In this document: piece after piece, positions 13,867 to 20,658 of the stretch
Layout: each line of letters begins with the position of its first letter
How positions within the stretch are numbered: the first letter of the stretch is position 1
NCBI GenBank assembly: GCA_041498295.1
Contig: JBGQIB010000077.1
Coordinates: forward strand, 1 to 20,663
Direction of reading: 5' to 3'
From: VGRW01 sp041498295
GTDB taxonomy: Bacteria; Myxococcota_A; UBA9160; SZUA-336
Length of the DNA stretch: 20,663 nucleotides
Program-made: the position numbers and the translations under genes
Notes under the pieces: model-generated
What the model was told of the DNA's origin: nothing
Database searches by the model: none
The model's input: only the letters and a program-made list of their open reading frames with translations

Positions 13867-15711
13867 TTGAGTCTACGTCGCAGAGCGCGACGCGCCGCTG
13901 GGCTCGTCGCTTCGATCGCACTGGCGTTGCTCAGTGTTCCGTCGGGTGCGTCGGCGGCGGTGCGCAGCGTGCTCTTCACGTATCGCTATCCGTCGAGCGG
14001 AAGCTACGCGGGGGTCGCGCTCTACTACGCCGCGAGCCGCGCGGACGTCGCTGCGGGCATGAACCTGACGCGCATCGATCTCGGGCTGCGCCCCGTCGAC
14101 AGTCAGGGGCTCGTGAATGCGATGCTCCCGGGCTTCGACGACGCGCGCGACTACTACGTAGTGCTGCGCTGCTACAACTCGGCCGGCGGCGAGTCCGCGA
14201 ACTCCGACGTCGGAGTGATTGCCGCCGCAGTCGTGGCCACAACTTCCAGCACGCTCTATCAAGAGAACTTCGAGTCGTACGCTCCGGGCGTGGATCCGGC
14301 CGCGTGGATCGACTCGGCGCCGGAGGTGGCGGCTCCCGGCAACGCGACGCTCTTCGAGACGACACAGCTCAGCGACGGATCGATGGCCTTCGGCGCAGCG
14401 GCCTCGGTCGGTGACATTCACTCGCATCTCGACGCGTCGGGTGCCGGGAGCTGGTCTTCGTACGAATACTCGGGGCGAATCGAGAGCGATCTGTTGGTCG
14501 GCGGGGCCGGAGTCACAGTTCTCTCGCAGTACCCGGATGCGCAATTCTACTACCGGCTCTCGCGCGTGGCAGGTGCGTACTCGGTGGTCAAGCTCGGCGG
14601 CGACGGCACGCTCACCTGCGCGGGCTCGGCGTCCACCGGAGTCATTCCGAGCGCGCGCGCCTGGCTTCGCTTCCGAGTTCGCGTGACTCGCTTCGACGGG
14701 CGAAACCGGGTGCGCGCCTCGCTCTGGCCCGACGGTGGATCCGCGCCCTCGAACTGGCAGGCCGACTGCTGGGACAGCGCTCCGGAGGGCAACGCCACGG
14801 GACGCGTCGGGTTGTTCAGCCTGGGCAACGCGGGCAATCACTGGGACGACCTGCGCGTCGACTCGGTCAGCGCCGATGGCGCGCCGCCGGGCTACGGCAC
14901 GACGCCCCCGCCCACGACGCCTCCGCCGGTGACTCCGCCACCCACGCCGCCGCCCACGACGCCTCCGCCGAGCGGCGGCTCCGGCGGCGGCGTGAGCACG
15001 TACGCGAGCGCCAGCCAGCTCGCGCACTGGTGGCTTCCGGGATGGGACGTCGCGGACCTCGGCCGCGACTTCGCGCCCAGCGGGGGCGTCGACGCGTCCG
15101 ACGACGTGAAGGGCCTGAGCGCCAAGGACGTCACGGCGGGCGGCTCGAGCAGCGCGCAGGTCGACCTCGACGGCACCGCCGAGGCGCTCGGCAACTACGC
15201 TCTGCGCCCGTATGGCGTCGGGAACACCTGGTCGCTTGCCGTCTGGGTCCGGCCTGGAAGTATTCCGAGCAAGGGCCCGAGATACATCTTCGATCTCAAT
15301 GGGCAGCAGACGATCGCGAGCGTGAGCCGCATCTCACTCACGCTCGACGCCAAAGGCCTCTTCGGAATCGAGGTCACAGACTCGGCCGGGAACGCGCGTG
15401 CGATCGTCGCTTCGACGAGCGTCCACGCGAGTCTGATGCCGAACGCCTGGTACTACGTCGTGGCAGTGAAGAGCGGCACGAGCTCGCTCGCGCTGTTCGT
15501 GAACGGCGTGCAGGTGGCGAGCACGAACGTCGGCGTGCCCGCGCAGGGCGATGTTCCGCGCGTGCTGCGCATCGGCGGACGCGTCAAGGACAGCACGGGC
15601 TTCTTCTGGAAGGGCGGGATCGGCTCGGTCGCGCTGTGGCACTCGCCGCTCGCGAGCTCCGAAGTCAAGGCCCTGTGGGCGACCGGAAATCGCGGCGCCG
15701 ACCTGCGCTAG
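13867..15711 (+). CDS. Secreted multidomain protein: Fn3-like region, jelly-roll domain, P/T linker, LamG domain
   Basis: This is a 614-aa exported protein. The N-terminus (MSLRRRARR plus a hydrophobic core ending SGASA) is a signal peptide, probably cut after A30. Residues about 31-120 resemble a fibronectin-III-like module ending ARDYYVVLRCYNSAGGES. A concanavalin-like/DUF1080-like beta domain follows (about 128-335, from LYQENFESYAPG to HWDDLRVDSV). A proline/threonine-rich hinge (345-375, PPPTTPPPVTPPP pattern) leads to a LamG/concanavalin domain (about 380-608, with TWSLAVWVRPG, NAWYYVVAVKSG, LFVNGVQV and GGIGSVALWHSPLASSEVKALW). The only usable start is TTG 13867, because an in-frame TGA lies 9 nt upstream; GAGGGG lies only 2 nt before it. 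It is likely a glycan-binding surface or extracellular protein. No catalytic domain is seen. Confidence 0.85.
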   Translation: MSLRRRARRAAGLVASIALALLSVPSGASAAVRSVLFTYRYPSSGSYAGVALYYAASRADVAAGMNLTRIDLGLRPVDSQGLVNAMLPGFDDARDYYVVLRCYNSAGGESANSDVGVIAAAVVATTSSTLYQENFESYAPGVDPAAWIDSAPEVAAPGNATLFETTQLSDGSMAFGAAASVGDIHSHLDASGAGSWSSYEYSGRIESDLLVGGAGVTVLSQYPDAQFYYRLSRVAGAYSVVKLGGDGTLTCAGSASTGVIPSARAWLRFRVRVTRFDGRNRVRASLWPDGGSAPSNWQADCWDSAPEGNATGRVGLFSLGNAGNHWDDLRVDSVSADGAPPGYGTTPPPTTPPPVTPPPTPPPTTPPPSGGSGGGVSTYASASQLAHWWLPGWDVADLGRDFAPSGGVDASDDVKGLSAKDVTAGGSSSAQVDLDGTAEALGNYALRPYGVGNTWSLAVWVRPGSIPSKGPRYIFDLNGQQTIASVSRISLTLDAKGLFGIEVTDSAGNARAIVASTSVHASLMPNAWYYVVAVKSGTSSLALFVNGVQVASTNVGVPAQGDVPRVLRIGGRVKDSTGFFWKGGIGSVALWHSPLASSEVKALWATGNRGADLR

Positions 15712-15989
15712 AGCTCGTCGAGAAACGTGATCTCGGGCCGCCCGTCGAGCACGCCGACGAACACGGCACCGTGCGCGCGCAGATTCTCGCCGTGCTTCTT
15801 GAATGCCTCGTCGCTCGCGTACTTCTCGTACACGATGAAGACGCTCGGGTCGTCCTTGCGCTGGTGGAACACGTAGGCCTGGGTCCCGGGCTCGTTCGCG
15901 CGCACCTGCGCGGCGAGCTTGCGGAAGCCTTCCTTCGCTTCCTCGATCTTGTCTTTCTTCACCTTCAATGTCGCCAGCACGCTCGGCAT
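15708..15989 (-). CDS. ABM-family (antibiotic biosynthesis monooxygenase-like) small protein
   Basis: This is a 93-aa dimeric alpha-beta-barrel (ferredoxin-like) protein of the ABM family. The core EPGTQAYVFHQRKDDPSVF (33-51), then IVYEKYASDEAFKKHGENL (52-70), matches the family's 'EPG...Y..H...DP..F...E.Y....A...H' pattern, and the length is typical. Members include quinol monooxygenases, YgiN/LsrG-type enzymes and uncharacterised cofactor-free oxygenases; the substrate cannot be named. GAGGAG lies about 6 nt before ATG 15989, an unusually good ribosome-binding site for this window. A possible promoter upstream is TTGCCC (16049-16054) with CAGACT (16025-16030). Its TAG stop is the complement of the LamG gene's TAG, sharing the palindrome CTAG. 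Confidence 0.9.
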   Translation of the reverse strand: MPSVLATLKVKKDKIEEAKEGFRKLAAQVRANEPGTQAYVFHQRKDDPSVFIVYEKYASDEAFKKHGENLRAHGAVFVGVLDGRPEITFLDEL

Positions 15990-16151
15990 GGTTCGCTCCT
16001 CGCCCGTGGGGCAGTTGGCCCACCAGTCTGCACGAACGCTTTGCGCGCGGGCAATTCGGGGCCCCGCCCGCGGCTCGGCTGCCGGCGCGTGAACCGACGC
16101 CAAACACGCGCCCTCTATCACTTTTCGCCGATCCGAGCCACCATCAGGGCG

Positions 16152-17090
16152 ATGCGAACCCAGGCGATCCTGGTGGCCGGCGACCGCGGCGCGAGCCGCG
16201 CCGTCCGCGGCACGAGCAAGGCGTTCGTCGAGATCGCAGGGCGGCCCATGGTCGTGCACGTGCTCGAGACGCTCCTGCACACGCCCGAGGTCTCGGAGGT
16301 GTATCTGGTCGGCAATCCCGCGCGCCTGTCGGCCGCGGTCGCCGAATACGGGTGCCTCGCTCTGGCCGCGGCGCGCGGCTGCCCGATTCACATCGTGCCG
16401 CAGCGAGACACTCTCTACGCGAACGTGTGGTACACATTTCTGCGTACCCTGGCGCCGGGACGCTCCGACCCCAAGCACGCGGTGCTCGTGGTGCCCGCGG
16501 ACATTCCGCTCGTCATTCCCGAGGAGATCTCCGCGTTCCTGGCGCGCGCCGCGGCCAGCGGAGGAGACTACGTCGTCGGTCTCTCGCCCGAGACCGCGCT
16601 CGCGCCCTTCGCGCCGCGCGACGACGCGCCCGGCGTGGAGATGGCCTACTTCAATCTGCGCGAGGGCCGCTTCCGGCAGAACAATTTGCACTGGGTGCGG
16701 CCGCTGCGCATGGGGAACCGGCACTACATCGACGAGATGTACGAGAACCGATACCAGAAAGAGCTCGGCAGCCAGATCCGGCTCGCATGGCGCGTGATCC
16801 GGCGCGAGTGGCGCAACCTCTGGGTGCTCGGCTGCTACTTCATGATCCACGTCGCGGGCGTGTTGCACCGCCGCGGCTACCGCGACGCCGCCGACCGCGT
16901 GCGCGCCTACGTACCGCTCTCGTCGATCGAGCACGCCGCGAGCGCGCTGCTGCGCACGCGCTTCCGCACGGTCACGACCGAGCTCGGCGGCGCGGCGATC
17001 GACGTCGACAACGACGCGGACCTCGAGGTCGTCGAGAAGATGCTCGAGCGCTGGAAGGCCCTGCAGGTCCGACTCGCCCGCGCCGCCTAG
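16152..17090 (+). CDS. MobA-like/NTP-transferase-fold nucleotidyltransferase
   Basis: This is a 312-aa GT-A-fold protein. The N-terminus ILVAGDRGASRAVRGTSKAF is a variant of the LAGGxxxRxxxxK nucleotide-binding signature, with K23 as the basic residue. IAGRPMVVHVLETL (28-41) follows, then VPADIPLV (114-121), whose D117 is the metal-binding Asp. The C-terminal DVDNDADLEVVEKML (284-298) is the tail typical of MobA/CofC/GlmU-like transferases. A distinct insert (about 180-275) contains a hydrophobic stretch, WVLGCYFMIHVAGVLH, which may touch the membrane. It should transfer a nucleotide to a sugar phosphate, alcohol or cofactor precursor; which one is unknown. ATG 16152 is preceded by AGGG only 2 nt away. 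The gene diverges from the ABM gene across 162 bp and is followed by YgfZ after 20 nt. Confidence 0.85.
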   Translation: MRTQAILVAGDRGASRAVRGTSKAFVEIAGRPMVVHVLETLLHTPEVSEVYLVGNPARLSAAVAEYGCLALAAARGCPIHIVPQRDTLYANVWYTFLRTLAPGRSDPKHAVLVVPADIPLVIPEEISAFLARAAASGGDYVVGLSPETALAPFAPRDDAPGVEMAYFNLREGRFRQNNLHWVRPLRMGNRHYIDEMYENRYQKELGSQIRLAWRVIRREWRNLWVLGCYFMIHVAGVLHRRGYRDAADRVRAYVPLSSIEHAASALLRTRFRTVTTELGGAAIDVDNDADLEVVEKMLERWKALQVRLARAA

Positions 17091-17097
17091 TCGCGGC

Positions 17098-17103
17098 TAT
17101 CTT
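17098..17103 (+). promoter_or_regulatory. -10 element (TATCTT) for a probable leaderless ygfZ mRNA
   Basis: TATCTT ends 7 nt before ATG 17111 in the 20-nt gap after the nucleotidyltransferase gene. No Shine-Dalgarno sequence is present between them. Transcription would begin at the start codon. No -35 is apparent. Confidence 0.45.
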
Positions 17104-17110
17104 CGCGCGC

Positions 17111-18049
17111 ATGGCGGAGCTCTTCGAGGCGATCACGGGCGCACGCGCCGCGCTGCGCGAGCTGCCGGGCCGCGGGCTGATCCGCGCGACCGGCGCCGAC
17201 CGCGTGCGCTTCCTGAACGGGATGCTGACGGCGGATGTGGCGAAGCTCGGGACCGGCGAGGCCGCGCCCGCGCTGCAGCTCGACCGCAAAGGCCACGTGC
17301 TCGCGGATCTGTGGGTGCTCGCGGAGGCGGAAGCACTCTGGCTCGATTCGGCGCCCGGCACCGAGGCGGAGCTGCTCGCGGTGCTCGAGAAACACGTGAT
17401 CGCCGACGACGTCGCGCTCGTGAGTCAGAGCGACGCCGTGCGCGAGTGGGCGCTCGAGGGTCCAGGCGCGCGCGCTGCGGCGCGCGCGATCGGCGGCGCC
17501 AATCCGCCGGCGGGTCACTTCGAGCGCGCCGACTTCGGCGGCGCTTCCATCCTGTGGCTCGCTGGGGGCAGCGTGAGTGCGGAAGGTCTGCGCGCGCTCG
17601 CGCCGCGCGAGGTCGCGGCCGAGCTCGCGCGTGCGCTCGCGCTGCCGCCGCTCGACGACGCCGCGGCCGAGGTGCTGCGCATCGCCGCCGCGATTCCCGC
17701 GCTCGGGCGCGACGTGACGTCGCGGAACTTCCCGCAGGAGGCGCGGCTCGAGCGCGCGATCTCGTTCACGAAGGGCTGTTACGTCGGGCAAGAGATCGTG
17801 GCGCGCATCGCCTCGCGTGGCGCGGTGAACCGTGTGCTCGTGAAGCTGCGCACGGACGCGCTCGTCGCGCCTGGCGCGAGCGTCCAGATCGACGGCGTGA
17901 ACGCGGGGCAAGTGACTTCGAGCGCCGAGTCAGCGGCGACCGGCGCGCTCGCGCTCGCGTACCTGAAGATCGAGCACGCGCGCGCGGGTCAGCGTGTCGC
18001 GATCGACGCCATCGGGGGCGAGGTCGCGGGGGACGACTCGCGCTTGTAG
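17111..18049 (+). CDS. ygfZ: YgfZ/GcvT-family folate-binding iron-sulfur protein maintenance factor
   Basis: This is a 312-aa cytoplasmic protein of the YgfZ (IBA57) family, which binds tetrahydrofolate and supports assembly or repair of certain Fe-S enzymes. The diagnostic C-terminal signature KGCYVGQEIVARI (221-233), with C223, is intact. The preceding RNFPQEARLERAISFTKGC region and the N-terminal RVRFLNGMLTADV are also typical. Length is normal for the bacterial family. ATG 17111 gives the expected N-terminus (MAELFEAITGARAALRELP); the frame is open far upstream but is antisense shadow there. The 3' end overlaps the minus-strand lipoprotein gene by 61 bp, tail to tail. Confidence 0.95.
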   Translation: MAELFEAITGARAALRELPGRGLIRATGADRVRFLNGMLTADVAKLGTGEAAPALQLDRKGHVLADLWVLAEAEALWLDSAPGTEAELLAVLEKHVIADDVALVSQSDAVREWALEGPGARAAARAIGGANPPAGHFERADFGGASILWLAGGSVSAEGLRALAPREVAAELARALALPPLDDAAAEVLRIAAAIPALGRDVTSRNFPQEARLERAISFTKGCYVGQEIVARIASRGAVNRVLVKLRTDALVAPGASVQIDGVNAGQVTSSAESAATGALALAYLKIEHARAGQRVAIDAIGGEVAGDDSRL

Positions 18050-18528
18050 CGCCCGCCGACGGCCTGCCAGCTCCCCGCGCTCTTGGCGAACACCACCTCG
18101 AGCGCGTAGACGACGCCGTTCTTCGGCAGTGACTCACCAGGTGCGAGCCGTTGTCCCAGCGCGAACGCGACGCGCGCCGAGACGCGCTGCCGACCGTCAC
18201 TCTCGGGTGTCAGCTTCACGCTGTCGAGGCGCGCGCCGACGATGTCCTCGATGAACGCGAACTTCTCGACCAGCGCGCGCACGTCGTAGTAGTCGAGCCC
18301 GCCGTCTTCCTTGAACGTCTGCGCGACGTGATCCAACACGAACTTCGGCTGCTTCGCCTGGATCGCGTCGACGAGCGACGGGATCAAGAGATCGAGGTTC
18401 TCCTCGGCAACTGGAGCGGGCGCGGCCGGTGTGTCGCGCTGCGACGGCTCGCACGCCCCGAGCGCGAGCAGCGCCGCGCAAGCGAACGCGGCGCGCAGCG
18501 CGCGCACATGAGCTCCGGGTCCACGCAT
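17989..18528 (-). CDS. Lipoprotein of unknown function
   Basis: This is a 179-aa protein with a clear lipoprotein signal: a basic start, hydrophobic core and lipobox LALGAC with C26. It is then A/P-rich to about 41. The body (42-165) reads NLDLLIPSLVDAIQAKQPKFVLDHVAQTF, then YYDVRALVEKFAFIEDIVGARL, VSARVAFAL and VYALEVVFAKSAGSWQAVGGRYKRE. This is the layout of an NTF2/SnoaL- or DUF4440-like alpha+beta cone, with a helical pair then antiparallel strands ending W-x-x-x-G-G-x-Y. That fold assignment is an inference. ATG 18528 lies 7 nt after a TATAGT -10, so the mRNA is probably leaderless. It diverges from the GT-A gene with only 21 bp between start codons, and its C-terminal 20 codons overlap ygfZ. 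Confidence 0.8.
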   Translation of the reverse strand: MRGPGAHVRALRAAFACAALLALGACEPSQRDTPAAPAPVAEENLDLLIPSLVDAIQAKQPKFVLDHVAQTFKEDGGLDYYDVRALVEKFAFIEDIVGARLDSVKLTPESDGRQRVSARVAFALGQRLAPGESLPKNGVVYALEVVFAKSAGSWQAVGGRYKRESSPATSPPMASIATR

Positions 18529-18535
18529 GCGCGCC

Positions 18536-18543
18536 ACTATACT
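18536..18543. promoter_or_regulatory. Overlapping divergent -10 boxes (bidirectional promoter)
   Basis: The 8-bp ACTATACT reads TATACT on the plus strand (18538-18543) and TATAGT on the minus strand (18541 back to 18536). Both match TATAAT at five of six positions. TATACT ends 6 nt before GTG 18550 and TATAGT ends 7 nt before ATG 18528, so both transcripts would be leaderless. No -35 is seen on either side; any would lie within the opposite gene. Confidence 0.65.
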
Positions 18544-18549
18544 CGGCGC

Positions 18550-19206
18550 GTGGCCCGGCGAGTTCTCGCGCTGTTCGCGAAAGCGCCCGTGGCGGGCGCC
18601 GTGAAGACGCGGCTCGCGCCCGAGCTGACGACCGAGCGCGCGGCGGCGTTCTACGAGGCCATGCTGCTCGACGTGCTCTATCAGCACGCCGACGCGAGAG
18701 ACTGCGAGCTCGCGCTCTGGTTCACGCCCGACGAGTCGCGAGCTTGGTTCGAGAAGCACGCGCCTGCGGGGTACCGACTCTTGCACCAACGCGGGCGCGA
18801 CCTTGCAGAACGCATGCGCGCGCTGTTTCAGTTTCACTCTGCCGAAGGCTTCGAGCGGATCGTGCTGCGCGGAACCGACAGCCCCACCTTGCCCGCGTCG
18901 CGCGTCGCGCAGGCGTTCGCCGCGCTCGAGCGCGCGCCGCTCGTGCTCTGTCCCGATCGCGACGGTGGTTACAACCTGATCGCACAGTCCGTGCCGCACG
19001 ATGCACTCTTCGAGCTCGAGCTCTCTCGCTCGAGCGTGCTCACGGCGACGCTCGCGCGCGCCCGCGAGCTCGGTCTCCGTGCCGAGCTGCTGCCCGCGCA
19101 CCACGACGTCGACACCTGGGCGGACGTCGTGCGACTCGGCCCGGAGCTCGATCCCGCGCGGACGCCGCGAACCCTCAGTCAGTATCGCGCGCTCTTCGCT
19201 CACTGA
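18550..19206 (+). CDS. TIGR04282/DUF2064-family GT-A-fold transferase
   Basis: This is a 218-aa GT-A-fold protein of the family annotated as 'glycosyltransferase A, TIGR04282' (DUF2064). Landmarks are FAKAPVAGAVKTRLAP (9-24), GTDSPTLP (108-115, the metal-binding DxD-like region), CPDRDGGYNLIA (134-145) and DVDTWADVV (186-194). The length is typical. The donor and acceptor are not established for the family. I chose GTG 18550 because family members begin a few residues before FAKAP and a TATACT -10 lies 6 nt upstream. ATG 18508 would extend the N-terminus by 14 residues and would place its start upstream of that promoter. Confidence 0.9.
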   Translation: MARRVLALFAKAPVAGAVKTRLAPELTTERAAAFYEAMLLDVLYQHADARDCELALWFTPDESRAWFEKHAPAGYRLLHQRGRDLAERMRALFQFHSAEGFERIVLRGTDSPTLPASRVAQAFAALERAPLVLCPDRDGGYNLIAQSVPHDALFELELSRSSVLTATLARARELGLRAELLPAHHDVDTWADVVRLGPELDPARTPRTLSQYRALFAH

Positions 19207-19218
19207 CAGTCACGCACA

Positions 19219-19234
19219 CGCGCGGACTCGCGCG
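19219..19234. terminator. Possible hairpin after the GT-A gene
   Basis: CGCGCG (19219-19224) and CGCGCG (19229-19234) form a perfect 6-bp inverted repeat around GACT, 12 nt after the GT-A stop. No U-tract follows. The right arm touches the -24 GG of the sigma-54 promoter, so it could be a terminator stem, an operator, or chance in CG-rich sequence. Confidence 0.25.
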
Positions 19235-19248
19235 GCACGCTGGTTGCA
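19234..19248 (+). promoter_or_regulatory. Sigma-54 (RpoN) -24/-12 promoter of the porin gene
   Basis: GGCACG (19234-19239), four bases, then TTGCA (19244-19248) matches the consensus TGGCACG-N4-TTGCW except for the first T. The invariant GG-N10-GC spacing is exact. Transcription would start about 12 nt after the -12 GC, near 19259, about 56 nt before the porin ATG. RpoN promoters need an AAA+ activator; no binding site for one was recognised upstream. Confidence 0.75.
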
Positions 19249-19274
19249 CAACCGCCTCCCGGGGTGAACCCACG

Positions 19275-19294
19275 CGACCGCAATGCGGCGGTCG
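19275..19294 (+). promoter_or_regulatory. 5'-leader stem-loop of the porin mRNA
   Basis: CGACCGC (19275-19281) pairs perfectly with GCGGTCG (19288-19294) around a 6-nt loop (AATGCG). It lies inside the predicted leader and ends 6 nt before the AGGGAGGGAG ribosome-binding region at 19301. It could stabilise the mRNA or be an RNA-regulator target. A role is inferred. Confidence 0.4.
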
Positions 19295-19314
19295 ATTCCC
19301 AGGGAGGGAGTGCG

Positions 19315-20658
19315 ATGACCAGGAAGAGACCGACGAGCGCAGTGATCGCCGCGACGCTGCTGTGCTTTGCGCCACTACTTGCACGCGCCGACACGGCGTC
19401 GGACAAGCGCATGGCGGAGATGGAGGCGCGCCTCACTCAGCTCGAGGACAAGCTCGCGACGAGTCAGAAGACGATCGACGAGCAGTCGGAGATGCTCAAG
19501 TCGCAGGCAACACCTGCCGTGTCCGCGGGCACCGAGCCCCCGAGCAAGCTCGACGCCTTCCTGAACACGGTCCAGATCAACGGCTTCGTCACCGCATCGT
19601 ACGAGTATCAGTTCAACAACCCGAACAACCCGATCTTCGCCAACGCGGCGAACCAGTTCAATCTGGACCACAACACGTTCAACCTCGACGAGGTGTTGAT
19701 CGAGTTCTATCGGCCGGCGACGAATCCTGGGGACGCGGGCTTCCAGATCGATGTGACCTACGGCGACAACGGCGGGATTCTGGGACTGTATCGCTTCAAC
19801 ACGCCCGGATCCGCGGCCGACAACTTCTCGTATTTGAAGAAGGCGAACGTGCAGTACAACTGGGACAACGTGCTGTTCAAGTTCGGCAAGTTCGAGACGC
19901 TCATGGGCTCTGAAGTGATGGAGTCGGTGAACAACCGCAACGTCACGCAGGGTCTTCTCTTCACGTACGCGATCCCGCTCGTGCACACCGGCTTGATGGC
20001 GAGTGGGAAGATCGGTGGGACCGAGTCGCCGTTCGGCTGGGCCGGCCTCGTCACGAACGGCTGGAACAACGCCACCGACACCAACGACAACAAGGGTCTG
20101 ATGGGCCAGCTGAACTACAGCGAGGCTGCGGTGTCCACCGCGCTCACGACGTACTACGGCGCCGACGGAAACACGGGCTTCGCGGGGCAACCCGTGAAGA
20201 CCCCGAGTACCTCGCCGGCGATCGTGCTGGACTGGACGGCGACGTTCACGGCAAACGACCTCCTCCTGTTCTGGGCGAACGCCGACTGGGGCATGCAGAA
20301 GGACGTCCAGTTCGCCTCGGGTCCGAACCTCGGGACTGTGCAGGACGCGACGTGGTATGGGCTCGCGCTCGGCACGCAGCTCACGCTGGACGAGAAGAAC
20401 TCCATCGCGGTGCGCGGCGAGTTCCTGAAGGATGCGCAGGGCTACCGCATCGTGACTGGCAACCACACGTCGGCGTACTCGCTCACCGGCACGTACGCGT
20501 ACAAGCTCACTACGAACCTGCTGGCGCGTGCCGAGTTCCGCTACGACGGCCTCACCACCCAGGGCAACACCGACAACACGTTCTTCCCGAGTGGCCGCGG
20601 ACCGGGCTCGAGCCGCGACTACCAGAGCATCATACAGATGTCCTACATCTTCGACTGA
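19315..20658 (+). CDS. Outer-membrane beta-barrel porin, BBP2/OmpL-like
   Basis: This is a 447-aa exported porin. The signal peptide has a basic start (MTRKRP) and a hydrophobic core, with cleavage likely after ARA (A25). A coiled-coil segment (about 30-64, MAEMEARLTQLEDKLATSQ) follows, as in trimeric or periplasm-anchored porins. The barrel (about 88-447) begins QINGFVTASYEYQF and shows alternating strands with aromatic girdles. NVQYNWDNVLFKFGKFETLMG is a typical block, followed by EVMESVNNRNVTQGLLFTYAIP, both typical of the Bbp2 family (PF07642). ATG 19315 has an excellent GGGAGGGAG 5 nt upstream, better than GTG 19264. Transcription appears sigma-54-dependent, so the porin may serve uptake of a nitrogen or carbon source under RpoN control. 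Codon choice looks more orderly than in neighbouring genes (many AAC, AAG, TTC), as in highly expressed genes. Confidence 0.92.
   Translation: MTRKRPTSAVIAATLLCFAPLLARADTASDKRMAEMEARLTQLEDKLATSQKTIDEQSEMLKSQATPAVSAGTEPPSKLDAFLNTVQINGFVTASYEYQFNNPNNPIFANAANQFNLDHNTFNLDEVLIEFYRPATNPGDAGFQIDVTYGDNGGILGLYRFNTPGSAADNFSYLKKANVQYNWDNVLFKFGKFETLMGSEVMESVNNRNVTQGLLFTYAIPLVHTGLMASGKIGGTESPFGWAGLVTNGWNNATDTNDNKGLMGQLNYSEAAVSTALTTYYGADGNTGFAGQPVKTPSTSPAIVLDWTATFTANDLLLFWANADWGMQKDVQFASGPNLGTVQDATWYGLALGTQLTLDEKNSIAVRGEFLKDAQGYRIVTGNHTSAYSLTGTYAYKLTTNLLARAEFRYDGLTTQGNTDNTFFPSGRGPGSSRDYQSIIQMSYIFD

Noticed and set aside
13787..13921. N-terminal extension of the SGNH gene to ATG 13921
   Set aside because: It is basic and signal-less, overlaps the LamG gene start, and pushes the signal-anchor helix inward by 45 residues.
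14899..14970. Tandem-repeat-like CCGCCSACGACGCC DNA
   Set aside because: It encodes the P/T hinge of the LamG protein; the units are imperfect and short, so it is low-complexity coding sequence and not a VNTR or CRISPR.
15030..16151. Long open frame upstream of the nucleotidyltransferase
   Set aside because: It is a frame-shifted shadow of the LamG gene and crosses the ABM gene and its promoter; homology begins at ATG 16152.
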